Shown: positions 51,251 through 62,417 of the stretch, piece by piece | Position numbering within the stretch: position 1 is the stretch's first letter | Layout of the letters: every line of letters begins with the position of its first letter | NCBI GenBank assembly: GCA_029718625.1 | Contig: CM056395.1 | Location: forward strand, 19,742,309 to 19,806,308 | Length of the DNA stretch: 64,000 nucleotides | Direction of reading: 5' to 3' | DNA from: Synaphobranchus kaupii | Lineage: Eukaryota; Chordata; Actinopteri; Anguilliformes; Synaphobranchidae | Translations under genes and position numbers: made by a program | The notes under the pieces: model-generated | Told to the model about the DNA's origin: nothing | Databases searched by the model: none | What the model saw: only the letters and a program-made list of their open reading frames with translations

Positions 51251-51622
51251 CCAAGTAAATAAGGCTTTGTGTTTTTGGAAACTTTTTGCAACATTCTCTG
51301 AGGATTATATTCATGCTTATTTATATTTTATTCTGTTAGGTTTCTGTCGCTTTAATTGCCTACCTCATTTAAAATGGTGAGTGATATAGTGATGTGAGTG
51401 ATGAGGTAAAAAGTCATGTTCACTTGTGTCAATGTTCATTTTTGAATATCCGTACTGTTAAATCTAACTACATTATGCATTTAAAAACTGCTTTTTAATT
51501 GAAAACTTTTGTCATACATACAAATTTAAAACCATAATCAGAGGCTGATTTTTTTCTGCTAGCCAAAATATCTACACCACAGTTACAATTGCCTTTCTTA
51601 ACTATTGCTGTCTGCCCCACCA

Positions 51623-51628
51623 AATAAA
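51623..51628 (+). terminator. Possible polyadenylation signal AATAAA
   Basis: First exact AATAAA (in CCAAATAAAGTG) downstream of the stop at 51250, about 370 bp beyond it. It is only meaningful if 51123-51250 is a terminal exon. In AT-rich DNA such hexamers occur by chance. Confidence 0.2.
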
Positions 51629-53992
51629 GTGTATTGCGATTTATTTTAATTAACTGAGGGCTCAAGTATATTTGATAATAATATATTTGAAAATATGTTG
51701 CCTATCATGTTAATAAATCCCATCATATTGCATATTTGCTTCAGACTGTTTTTTGAAGTTTGACCTTATGGATGGATGAATTTTAGTGAAACTAATGTGC
51801 TCAGCAGTTGTAATAAAATGGCTACCATCCCACACCAATCCTCTAATCAGTAAATACAATTTTTTCAGAATATAGCCTAAGAAATGAGTTTCTCAGAGAG
51901 CATGCTGCAGGGGAGAAATTAAGTTCAAAACAGATAACATAACATAACATGTCTTAAACCTGCTGCTTCGAAAACCTTTGATGACTACTCTCAACAGATC
52001 TTCATGCCCTACAGTATGCATCACAGCATTCAAAGGACACTCCTCTTGACCTTGTGTGGGACAGCTAAATAGCTGATTCTCTAAAAGACACAACCAGTGC
52101 AAAATGCGGTAAAGGGGTCCATAGACGTGTGGTGGCTGAAACCGCTATCCCCTCAAACTGGTAGAATTCTTTGCGTGGCAGAATTTTTTTTTACGCAAAC
52201 AAACAAGACAGAACTGCTCAGGTCCCTGAGTCCCTGCTTGACTAATTTGACAGGAATGACAAGTAACTCATCATTACAGATCAGTGTAATTTTGAAGCAA
52301 ATTTTGAATTCATACTTCTATCACTCTTTCCACGGCCACTTTCCCAGTGACATCCCCCATCCTCTCATCTGCAGGTGAGAGGTCCGGGAAGTCCTTTCCT
52401 CCACCTGTACCGACAGAAGTATTACATTTTTTTTTTTTTTGTAAATGGTTGTTTTATTTTTATTTTTTATTTCCGCTGTAGTTCGCTATTCAGAGGAAGC
52501 AGTGTGTATTTATAGCCCTAGTTATCCTCTGCCAAACAGTGGCTTTGAGCTAGGCTGCACACCACTACTAACGCTCCCAATAAGTACATGTACATTCATG
52601 AGCATTTCAATTCCTTCTTTTCTTTCTTGTTGCCCGCCATGGCCTATAATACTGAAGAAAACTGTGTTGGCATGTGTGTTATAAAGGAGGTGGCCTTGCC
52701 AAATATGGTACTAAATTTATCAACCTACGAACACATTTACGCTCAGATCAGTGGTTTACGCAAGTTTGCTGAATCACATGTGAGATTTTCATACGCAAGT
52801 TGATACTCTCAAATTGCCAATGCTTACCCAAACTGTAAAGTTATTATGCAACCTGAGACTACATTGAGACTATGATGTCGCCAACCTAGAACTTTACCTG
52901 GCAATAGCCTATCTCTGTCAATTTTGGGGCTAAAGAAACAGATAAACCGAGGACCTTGCCGATATAGATATATTGACTGACAGTGCATACCGCCTGGTAT
53001 AACCTATCTGGCTATGGCTTGTTAGTTTGCTGCATGTTTTAAAAAAAAATTATTTTTTTTTAAATGCATCATGATCTACTTTTGTCCATCTTTCATGTTT
53101 ACTAATTAGATTTACTTACAGTTTTAACAGCAGATTATGTTCGTTATTTAAACATTAATTTTTTCATTTTTTTCATTTATTTTGTTTGCAATAACACTTT
53201 AGAAAACATGCATGCCTATTTAACATCAACATTTAAATAACACAGGATGTGGAAAAAGACAAAAAATAGGTGCATAAGCTCAATGCTCCAACTGAACTCA
53301 GGAAAACAGTGTAACAATATTGTCATTTAGCCCGAATAGTAGGCTACACATGTTAGCTTTCCTGTCAGGAGACGTAGCCTACTTGCGTGACAGTAACAAC
53401 TGTCCTTATTTCCTATAATATTGCAATAGTCTCTAGATAATATATTTCTTTTTAACTGTAAACATACCCGTCACCAGTCAAAAAATTTATTTATGGAATC
53501 CTATGACACTTATGTGACTGGCGAACGGCAAAGTTTAGCGTATGTGCTTTCGTCAACTTTGGGCAGTTAGGTAGCTGGCTATAAACCGCCATATAAACTA
53601 CTTTATTTCATATGCAAGTGCTTTCAACAGACTGTTCAAATTCAACTTTCCACCCATATACCTAGTCACCCGTAGCCTATCACCACAGAGTGCTGCCCAT
53701 ACTCTAAGGTGCTGCCAACTTGAGCGTAAACTTGCGCAGCAACAGACCAGTGAGGGAGCGGGATGTCAGGGGGAGGGGGAAGGAATGTTGCTGAAGAGTG
53801 TTGATGGGAAAGTGTAAATTATCCATGCTTTCTGTTTGTATTGGCTCTGCTCCAAATGTTTTTTCTGCTGAGACAAAAAAAAAGGCAACGTGCGAAACTA
53901 CGGGCATCTTATTTTACAGTAATTATTTGTACCAGCGTACTTAGTCAAAATGCGTACATGGCACACAAAATGCATAGGCTACAGGTTGACAG

Positions 53993-54038
53993 GTCTGCCA
54001 CTACCACTGCAGTCCCTACTACAACTGCAGCCCCCGCT
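53993..54038 (+). pseudogene. Isolated scrap of mucin 18-bp repeat
   Basis: GCCACTACCACTGCAGTC followed by CCTACTACAACTGCAGCC and CCCGCT reads ATTTAV-PTTTAAP-A in the mucin frame, about 2.5 units, then runs into a stop at 54058-54060. A GTAATC after GCT might act as a donor, but no acceptor in the expected phase is evident. It is best read as a relic of a linker exon, or a very short exon. Confidence 0.45.
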
Positions 54039-56427
54039 GTAATCGTTAGTTATTTCTTCTGATTTTATCAATCAATATTTCCAAGAAATTCAGGGCCTCC
54101 CAGGAGTTGAGTGAATCCAGGAGCTGACTTTGGCACAAGCAAATTGCAGGATTTTTTCCCCCTTGAAGTACAATGTGGGTCACATTTTTGAAACTGAAAT
54201 CAAGACACCCCTCCACTTTTCCCCAGCTCAGGATCTCCCTTCAAACACAAAGCCACTGGTTTAGGAAAAATATTAAAATCATACATCATTTGACGATTCA
54301 TAAATTGCAAACAGAATACTTAAAGGCATACTGAACTTTGTTAGAACATAATATTGTATAGTTACTTGGCCCCGATATGAGTCGTAATAGCACGCTCATC
54401 TTCATGACTTGCTCCAGTGGTCAGCAACTGGCCAACCAAGAATTATGTTATTTTTTTCTCTCTCCGTTCACTCCGCATTGCATGGCGAAACAGGTCTCAA
54501 AAGCACAGAATGCTGAATGATTGCAATAGTACTATTGGGCAATATCATTGTTTCTTTATCAGATCTTACTGACTACCTGCCAGCACCGTAAACACAGTAT
54601 CTTCTCCTTTGGGGATCTGCTAAGGGGCACATTTCTGTAAACCACCCTACAAATACATTTATTTTCACACTTTTTAAACAGTTGGCTACAGAAATCAGAA
54701 ATGTAACAGTATAATGCAGGCACATTATTTTAAAAAAAATGTATTTAAGTTATTAGGTTTTTTTTAACTGTGCTTTAAATTATGAAACAAAATGTGTGAT
54801 TATAACTTTCTTACTCTGTAAGAGTAAATTTGATTTCAAACAGTCATGTCAATTTTCATTTTAATTTCCAACTTCACACTCATGGCCCCACAAGCGCACA
54901 CATGCACAAACATCATTATTGAATCACTACATTTGTACCATGCTTACGTGTATGAAACTCAGTCATATGGGAAATTAAAATGGAGATACAGTACAATTGC
55001 CAATTTTTTTAGGTATAATCATTATGCAATGGATCTAAATAATTATAAATAAAACTGTAAACAAGAAATAACTTTACTAAAACACACAAGAAAACACCAA
55101 TCTATCAAAACATAACCCACATAACACAAAGGGCCTGTGTGCCCGTCTGTCAGATACATTATTTGACCACAATCTTTTCATTTTAAATGTAATTCTAGCA
55201 GGCAAGCCAAGACTATTTCTACTGTGAGTACATACATTGAACTAGATTTCTGTGCTGTGAGCACATGAACAAGTTCAAGTTTATCAACAAATAATAATAA
55301 AGAATCTTAAAATGAGATGAAAATCTAAATTTTACAAATGGTATGAATTTCAAGAAAACATCCTCAGGCACAAAGAAAATTGTTAATGTTAGAATACAAT
55401 GCCGTTATAAATGCTTAATAGATCATTATTAACTGGTCCATATATGACACAATTTAGTAATGTCAAGAATGAGGCTAGACTGAGAGATACAAAATTCCAC
55501 AAAAGGTTGCAATGCAGACTGTATAGATGTAACAAACTCCATGTTATAACTTTATTAGTATACGATTTGTAACAACTGTACCGAATATGGAGTGCCACTA
55601 TTTACCCTATTCAGGAAAGCACGAATAATACGTTGGAACAGATATTTTTTTCTACCCGGAGTTGCTTGTTAATATTCTAATTTGGAAAAAAAAAAAAAAA
55701 AACAAGAGAGAGAGGCACTAATTCTAGCTCGGATCAAGCGGTTGCAATCACGGTGCAACGTAGGCTGGCTTGCTGTCTCTACTCTCTATGGCACAGCTAG
55801 CCAGCTGTAGGAGCCATGCGAAATCTAGCTGCCAGAGATTGAATTCATTTAAATAGCCACTTACAGGAGTGATTAACACAAATGCCCTATGAAAATCAGC
55901 ATTATAAGAACAAATTGTGACTTGATGTTTATAAAGATATTCTGCTAACATATTACGCTCGATCAGGAAGGTCTCCTGTATGCTATTGATAAACAAGCGT
56001 ATGTTACGTTAACAATAAAACTATATTTATCAGATTTCATGATAATGTATGTTAAGAAGCACGATAACATAACTTACCAGCAGTCCAGACTGTTGCGGTG
56101 TAACTGGCGATCATTTAAAACTTGAAAATTCTAGACGGTGCAATTTGAATTTGAACGCCAAGCCAAGCTTCTTCCAAGCTTCTTTTTCTTTGGCTTAATA
56201 GCAGCTCCAATGTTAAAGGTGCATACCGCCACATACTGTAAGGGAGTGTGTAGTATCATTCCAATTACATTATTGATTTGTATGTTTATTAATCCTGTAT
56301 TTTGTAAATATTTAAAGAATGCCCTGTATAAATCCTATCGCTTATCCATTATCTGCAACAATCCTTTGATGTTCCGTTCTCTGCCAATTTCACCCATCTT
56401 TGCACTTATTTTTAATTTTACCAAGTA

Positions 56428-56428
<1 letters not shown>

Positions 56429-56459
<31 letters not shown>
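56429..56459. repeat. (TTTA)n microsatellite
   Basis: About seven copies of TTTA/ATTT, ending just before the inverted-repeat element at 56487. Confidence 0.85.
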
Positions 56460-56486
56460 GGTACAGCAATAGTATTTCAGTACAAT

Positions 56487-56687
56487 TGTATTCAAATGCA
56501 GATACACCACATTTCAATTTCCCATTGTCATTTATGACCCTCTACTGTGCATTTGTCTTAATGGTAAGAGTCCATCAATCTACACAATCAAAAACTTCAC
56601 TGCAGTATCAAACCCTCAAAAGCACAGAGTGGAGGGTTGTAACAGACAATGAGAAATCAAAATATGGTGTATCTGCATTTGAATACA
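56487..56687. mobile_element. Palindromic MITE-like inverted repeat
   Basis: The left arm begins TGTATTCAAATGCAGATACA and the right arm ends TGTATCTGCATTTGAATACA. Inverted similarity extends about 65 nt per arm (CATTGTC..GACCCTC against GAGGGTTG..GACAATG), with a central spacer of about 70 nt. It has no ORF of its own. Next to it, 56700-57240 is very AT-rich with repeated TATAGTAT and TATACAAACATACT motifs. Confidence 0.65.
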
Positions 56688-57630
56688 CATTTATACCATG
56701 ACATTTAGTAAAATTAATAATATATTTTAACTGCCCTACTAACACTTGATAGTATTGGAAGTAAAATAGATAGATATAGCCAATTGTATTAAAATAGTAC
56801 GATATAGTAAACAATATAATTATACAAACATACTAAAGTATAGTAACACTATATACTGATATTGCCTATAGAACCTAAAATACCCTACTATAGGATTATG
56901 ATAAGTAAACAATAAATAATAACTACACAAAATATAGTATTTGTATAGTATTTGTATAGTAATTATGATATAATATATATTACATTATATATTATGATAT
57001 TTTAGAGTAATTAGATACCATGTATTTAAAATGCATTGTGAAAATATAGAAATGTATTTCTGAAATGTATTTGACATACATTAAATGTATTTTCAGGCTG
57101 TCAGAAATGTGAATGAAACAAAAATAATTATGATTTTTAACGTGGGAGTTGTGTGCATGACACTATAGACGTACTACAGAGTCTACTATATGGATAATAT
57201 AACTATACAAACATACTATAGTATTGCTATAGTAATGGTAAAACACCATAATATAGATAAAAAGCCCAAATTCAAATGTCCTGTCTTGGTTGAAATGTAT
57301 TTGTTGAACAGTCCAAGTCCTTTTCTGGTTGTTGAAATGTATTTAATCAAGGAGGGAATACATTTCTTAAATGTATTTTGGACCTAGACATGTATCTAAC
57401 ATACATTGGACATACATTTTTGCCAATATAAATACATTTCAAATATATTTATTTTCCATATGGGCATCTTCTTCAGAGTCAACAGGTGATATAACAATCT
57501 TTGCATTATACGTGCACCACAGAGGAACATTGTTACTGTAAAGGTAACTACTTCCTAGTGCAGTTGCAGCTACCCTGTGGTGTTTTACCTTGTTTGGTAT
57601 TTAGCCAACGTTATTCCAAACATTCATTGA

Positions 57631-58534
57631 GGGCCAGATTCAGAGATGGCCAACTGAAATCATGCGCTTAAGTGCCTCTCCTGCGCAGCTTTTATGCAGG
57701 GTGATCTACGCCATATTCTAAATTATGCTCCACTGGTGTTTCTCAAAATGTGGTTGGCACAGGGCATGATATTCTAATGACCATTTTCTTGTACCTGCCT
57801 CCTGGGTTGGCAACTTTCTACTAAAAAATGTTTGTGGGGGTCTGCATTTTCAACGTGTTAGTGACACTGCTTTTAATAACCACATTTGCCCTTTTAAAAT
57901 CTTGCTTTTGTCCATCGTAGTTGCTCTTGGGTGGTGGGGAAGGCAGTGAACGTTGATACGCTGCATCATAGCCCTTGATAAAATTATCATAATTCAAGAC
58001 TGGGATATACCCAATCCACAAATAAATAATCATTGGACGGTGGTTGCATTATTATTAAGTAAACAAATAAATTGTTGGATTTACAAATAGTTTTTTACGA
58101 TTTACCTACTAAAATTATGTACAGTGGTCTATCAATTAATCCATGTAATATTGGTCTGGTATGATATAGATGGTCAATCACACTTTTAGATATTCTTCAT
58201 TTTATGACAGCTCTTTGATAATTACAAATAGGTTAGGCGAAGGAAAATAAGACCAATATTATCTTCAAATAACATGCACTCATTCTAATATCAATTTAGG
58301 TGAAAGATGCTGTATTTTTAACTCAACATAAGCCACCTTTTTTCTGAACAACTCTTGCAGTATCTTGCAGACAGGCCTCATTGTCATCAAATCACACCCC
58401 ACACGCGTATCTACTGGAGAGATGCTTAAAACAGCGGATAAGTCAAATATTTGAATCACAAATAGGTAAAGCTAAGCGGAATTTCGTGAGTAAGTGCCAT
58501 TTGCACGTAATTATGTCAACTCTGAAACTGGCCC
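57631..58534. mobile_element. Possible MITE with GGGCCAG...CTGGCCC ends
   Basis: GGGCCAGATTCAGAG at the left and CTCTGAAACTGGCCC at the right are inverted copies with two mismatches. Both are followed inward by AAGTGC/GTGCC-like motifs. A target duplication was not recognised, so the limits are tentative. Confidence 0.35.
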
Positions 58535-58723
58535 ATAGAACTGGGATGTAAAGCCGAGTGTGTGGAATAATTAACATTACAGACCATAACTAGTCAATCA
58601 CAGCTAGTTAATACCTTTATAAAGTAAATAACATGTTCATGAAGATATTTGCATGCAATATACTGTATATCATTTATTTTCTCAAATACAACATAATATT
58701 AATTAGATTCAAAAGGTACCCGA

Positions 58724-58768
58724 CTTCAGCCATCTAGCTAGCTAACGTAGCTAGCTAGATAGCTAGAG
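58724..58768. repeat. TAGC-rich palindromic short repeat
   Basis: Repeated TAGCTAGC tetramers (CATCTAGCTAGCTAACG, GTAGCTAGCTAGATAGC) form a near-palindrome beside the candidate minus-strand exon. Confidence 0.6.
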
Positions 58769-58782
58769 GTAATGTTACTTAC

Positions 58783-58932
58783 AGGTTCAACAGAAAACTC
58801 TCCAGGTCACTTTTCAACCCCTTGCTGAACTTCAGATGTCGCTATTGAGGAAAAGAAAATCCTAGGTTGACTCTGCTTCCGAACAGCTTGACGGTTGGCT
58901 TCACTGTACCTCCACTTCTTCACATCTGCCAT
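58783..58932 (-). CDS. Candidate first exon of an unknown minus-strand gene or TE
   Basis: On the minus strand an ATG at 58932 in good context (GCAATGG) opens MADVKKWRYSEANRQAVRK followed by about 20 more residues and a stop (58807-58809). Just past the stop a consensus donor (CCT|GTAAGT) lies at 58783/58782. A fairly GC-rich leader precedes the ATG compared with the AT-rich surroundings. I recognise no domain. It might be a small protein, a 5' exon with an upstream ORF, or part of a transposon. Confidence 0.22.
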
Positions 58933-59232
58933 TGCAGTAGCTAGCTGGCAACAAACGCTCTGCTGAAAGTAACCTGATCCCACGCCACAGGCTCTGTAGC
59001 CACACCCACCACTCTCCTCACAGCAAAGAGTGCCACGCCCAGAGATACGCCAAACACATATGAGAATAATAAATAGAGGCAAGGTTTCAGCAATTTTGTT
59101 TTCCACAGAGAACAGCACATCATAGATACGACTGAGCATGGTTATTTTATAATACTTTATTGGTAAAAAATCTTTTAATCATATTTTTTCATAATTATTC
59201 GAATTACACCAATATTTTCCGTCTTTTTAAAG

Positions 59233-59270
59233 CTGGATGTGGTCTACACACAGCGTTACCAAGGTTTCAG
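59233..59270 (+). CDS. Short SEA mini-exon (38 nt)
   Basis: Acceptor TTTTTAAAG|CTGGAT, donor TTTCAG|GTATGT, phase 0 in and 2 out. It codes LDVVYTQRYQGF plus a split Arg that is completed by the next exon (AG|G) to give Phe-Arg-Gln-Gly-Ser-Val, the same junction as in the giant mucin. It is eight codons shorter than the 62-nt mini-exons. The matching upstream exon with the SEA start was not found. Confidence 0.6.
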
Positions 59271-59615
59271 GTATGTAGATATCCTTTCTGATTCTGTTCT
59301 CCATTGACTAACTTGCTTTTGAATTTGTTTTTCTTTTAGTTTAATGAGTAGTTTGTTTTTTTTGTTTTTTTTAATTTGAAAAAAGTGAATTAAATGTAGT
59401 AGAAAATGTATACAATTTCAGATTAATGTTTGTATTTACATGCATGTCTCAAATCAAATGAGACATATATGTCAAATTCTAATTTGAGAATAATTTAAGA
59501 ATGAGAACCTTTGTCTATTTCATAAATAATTAGGTGTAATTCTATGAGGTGTTATTTTTATTGTATTTGAACTAGATATGTCTAAGAAATATTTTGTGTA
59601 CTATTGCTATTTTAG
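59271..59615 (+). other. Intron of 345 bp
   Basis: AT-rich sequence between the mini-exon at 59233 and the SEA exon at 59616; nothing else recognised. Confidence 0.55.
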
Positions 59616-59770
59616 GCAGGGATCAGTGATTGTGGACGCTGTGCTGGTGTTCAACAACGTAAGCACCGTCCCTGAAACCAGCGATGTGGTGCAGACATTA
59701 ATAAGAGCTGCCTCCTCCAACTCCTCTGACTTAACTCTCCCTATCAACACCACCAGAATTGTGGTTTCAC
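59616..59770 (+). CDS. SEA C-terminal-half exon with intact Gly-Ser-Val motif
   Basis: Acceptor TATTTTAG|GCAGGG, donor TTTCAC|GTAAGG, 155 nt, phase 2 in and 1 out, as for exon 50623-50789. It codes QGSVIVDAVLVFNNVSTVPE, TSDVVQTLIRAASSNSSDL, then TLPINTTRIVVS. The spacing and the GSVIV cleavage-type loop match a complete SEA second half, and this is the best-preserved piece of the downstream SEA cluster. It has sequons at NVS, NSS and NTT. Confidence 0.75.
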
Positions 59771-59853
59771 GTAAGGTCACAGTCCATTAAATAGCACCTA
59801 CCTCACTAGCTGATGGGTATAACAATAAATTGCTATCTGGTTACTTTCAACAG

Positions 59854-60636
59854 CTCTTCAAGTCATAATAAATGTTCCAACTGCCGCAATGAGCACAGCA
59901 CTGGCGTCATTGACTACAACACCAATCATGTCCACTGTACCTCCTGTGGGATCAAGTGTTGCAACAATCCCAACACATGTCAGACAACAGACAACAACAC
60001 CACCCACAGTATCTACGAGACCAACTGTTGCTCCAACCACAGCAGCTGAAAGACTGTCTGCAGCACTTATAACAGAACCCAAAAGAGTGACTGCAACAGT
60101 AACTACACCACCTGAAAGAATAACTTCATTGCTAACCACAGTACTAAAATGATGTACTGTATTGCCTACTAGAGCACCTGCAACGCTTACTGTAGCACTA
60201 ACTAAATCACCCACAAGACCGACTGTAGTGCAAACCAGATCACCTATAAGACCGACTGTAGCACTAACAAGAACACCTGGAAGACCGACTGTAGTGCTAA
60301 CCAGATCACCTATAAGACCGACTGTAGCACTAACAAGAACACCTGGAAGACCGACTAGTGCGAACCAGAATGGCTGCAAAATCAACTGTAATGTTAACCA
60401 GAACACCCGAAAGACAGACTATAATGCTATCCAGAGCACATCCAAGACCAACTACTCTAACCACAGCACCTGTTGGAACACCGACTGTTCCCAACACAGA
60501 TGTTTCCTCTGGTCCAACCAGCACGGAGGAGGGGACCCTGGAGCTTCAGTTCAGACTGAATCAGCAATTTACCCAGGAGCTGTCTGACCAAAACTCGCAA
60601 GAGTTCAAAGATCTGGAAACAAATGTCACTACTGAG
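59854..60636 (+). pseudogene. Linker plus SEA-start exon, broken by a stop and a 2-nt frameshift
   Basis: Acceptor TTTCAACAG|CTCTTC (phase 1 in, continuing 59770) and donor ACTGAG|GTACGG (phase 0 out). The Thr/Pro linker starts PLQVIINVPTAAMST and becomes an 11-residue repeat of the type RPTVALTRTPG, a different repeat family from the giant exons. TGA at 60150-60152 interrupts the frame. Near 60355 the repeat GACTGTAGTGC reads GACTAGTGC, a 2-nt loss, after which the frame shifts. The shifted frame is clean to the end: GTLELQFRLNQQFTQELSDQ then NSQEFKDLETNVTTE, a SEA start like that of exon 8. Adding 2 nt makes the exon length fit its phases exactly. It could be a pseudogene, an allele or sequencing error. 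Confidence 0.68.
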
Positions 60637-62115
60637 GTACGGACTTGTTTTATGTATCCATAATTCCATTCATATGCATATAAGAACAAATAAATGAACT
60701 GCCCTATATAAAGCCCGAGCCAGTGACATTTTTGTATAAAATCCTGATCATGCCAGTGCCAGGGCTAGCAGCCCTAGAGTGGGCAATAAATTGACTATAG
60801 TTTTACAGAGGGAGGAAGAGTAGCCAGCAAGGTTGACCCTGTCTCTGTAAGGGGGAGTGTAAGGTTCGGAGAACCAAATGCGACCGATAAGGATAAACAG
60901 ATACACCAGAAACGCGGAAGTAGCTGCACCAGGACGGAGAACACAGGATTGGGAGCAAAACTTCCCTAGCACAAGGCAAAACAAAGCAACCTCCAAAAAC
61001 TGAAGCGATCTCGATAAACAGCGAGAATAACTAACACAAGAACCTCACACACTAAATAATTAGGCATAACAAGAGGTGGTGAAACAAAACAAAACTCGAT
61101 AAAACGAGAGGAAGGAAAATAACAGAAAATAAAAACTGTTATCCAGAGCTCTAGTGCCGAAAGAGCTGAACACAAAAGATAACAGGTTCCACGAATAATG
61201 GATAAAGAGAAAGATTGGAAATAAACGAGAAAACCAACTAATCCTTAATTCTCTAACCGGACTTGCTGCGTTCCCTATTCATACGAACCAGAAATTCAGT
61301 GACCGAATTTCCTATACCTTACTGACTTCGTTGTCAACATAGCAAAGACAATATAGAAGTGAGGAAATGCGGAAATCCCAAGGCATTTATAGCCGGCAGG
61401 AACACAACACAGATGCAGGGAATAATTGCCGGGCAAGATACAAAGACCGAAACGGAGGCGGAAAAAATCCGATAGAGCGTCAGATGACGCCAAAAAGGAA
61501 AACTGAACGGAGAAACAGCAGAGGCTGCCAATAACCATGACAGTCTCTCAGTACACAATACCAACTGTCTTTGTCTGCACTGTTGTGCATGAAGGGAAAT
61601 CCTCTAACACAATACTGGTGGACTGTAGAGAAGAGATAATTTTGAACTGGCAAGATGTACTTTAGACGAGAACATAAGCTATATTTACAGATGTTGCCGT
61701 GGTAAAACAGGCCTAAAATATGATTGGAGATTCCAAATAAAAAATAAATTAAAAATCATGGTTATAAAACCATGAAAAAAAACAAACAAACTGTGTGCTG
61801 AGGCAAAAAGCAAGGATGCGGTTCATTAGTTGTTCTTATTAATGGCAATGAACACAATTAACTTCACAGCTCAGATATAATTGTGTGGTTTCATTCATAT
61901 AGACAATGTATTAATTGATACATGCTTTTGTTATATACAGTATAATGACATTAGTAATGTTATTTTATGAGTTTTATTGAAAGGTTATTACGTAGTACTT
62001 ATTATATACTTGTTGTACAAGAATAAAATGGTTACCTCCAAAACCTTCAACGTTATATTTTGTTTTTTGCACTCTTTGTTTTTTTTAAATAAATTTTTTT
62101 CCATTTTTTACTCAG
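60637..62115 (+). other. Intron of 1,479 bp containing a solo LTR
   Basis: Apart from the LTR-like insertion at 60846-61542 it is AT-rich non-coding sequence. Subtracting the insertion and one target-site copy leaves an intron of about 777 bp. Confidence 0.6.
60846..61542 (-). mobile_element. Solo LTR (697 bp) with GTCTC target duplication
   Basis: GTCTC at 60841-60845 and again at 61543-61547 brackets a sequence that begins TGTAAGG and ends CATGACA, the TG...CA ends and 5-bp duplication typical of LTR retrotransposons. There is no internal coding region, so it is a solo LTR left by recombination. A TATAAA on the minus strand (complement of TTTATA near 61387) suggests the LTR is oriented antisense to the SEA exons. 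The family was not identified. Confidence 0.75.
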
Positions 62116-62162
62116 GCCAGTTTTCCCTCATCATTCATTACATCCACAGTCAATAGGTTTTG
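62116..62162 (+). CDS. SEA mini-exon (47 nt)
   Basis: Acceptor TTTTTACTCAG|GCCAGT and donor GGTTTTG|GTGAGT, phase 0 in and 2 out, the invariant phase pattern of this locus. It codes ASFPSSFITSTVNRF and TG, completed by G to Trp. The next residues are Asn-Gly-Ser-Val, so the cleavage-type loop follows directly. Confidence 0.62.
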
Positions 62163-62250
62163 GTGAGTGAACAGTACTACCCTATTTATTAAGTTAAGAA
62201 AGCTTTAAGCTTGAGGGGGGGACTGAAAGGAAATGTACTGGCTCTTAGGA

Positions 62251-62375
62251 GATGATGAAGACAGCACTGAAGACAATGTAAATTATGATATTGATGATGA
62301 CGATGATGAAGGTGAATGATATTAACACCGATGATGATGAAGTGGGTGATTATGATGGTGATTATGATTATTGAG
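62251..62375. repeat. GAT-rich simple sequence in intron
   Basis: Imperfect GATGAT/GATTAT repeats in the 255-bp intron 62163-62417. Confidence 0.7.
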
Positions 62376-62417
62376 ATCGATCCCCTTCTGTATTCTCTGT
62401 TTATCGCCTGTTTGCAG

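Larger units (their letters stand above)
51629..59232. other. About 7.6 kb AT-rich region without convincing genes
   Basis: Scattered short ORFs (60-96 codons) with no recognisable domain, homopolymer A and T runs (55682-55702, 52429-52440), several inverted repeats and one scrap of the mucin 18-bp repeat. If the 59233-63676 exons belong to the mucin gene, this is one large intron; otherwise it is intergenic. No first-half SEA exon was found to pair with the mini-exon at 59233. Confidence 0.5.

Noticed and set aside
52097..54062. Short ORFs in the AT-rich region as possible small genes
   Set aside because: Lengths of 60-95 codons are expected by chance; no domain, splice context or codon bias supports them, except the small repeat relic noted separately.
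59858..60406. Minus-strand ORF of 182 codons with Val-Gly-Leu repeats
   Set aside because: Antisense shadow of the 11-residue linker repeat in the + strand exon 59854-60636.
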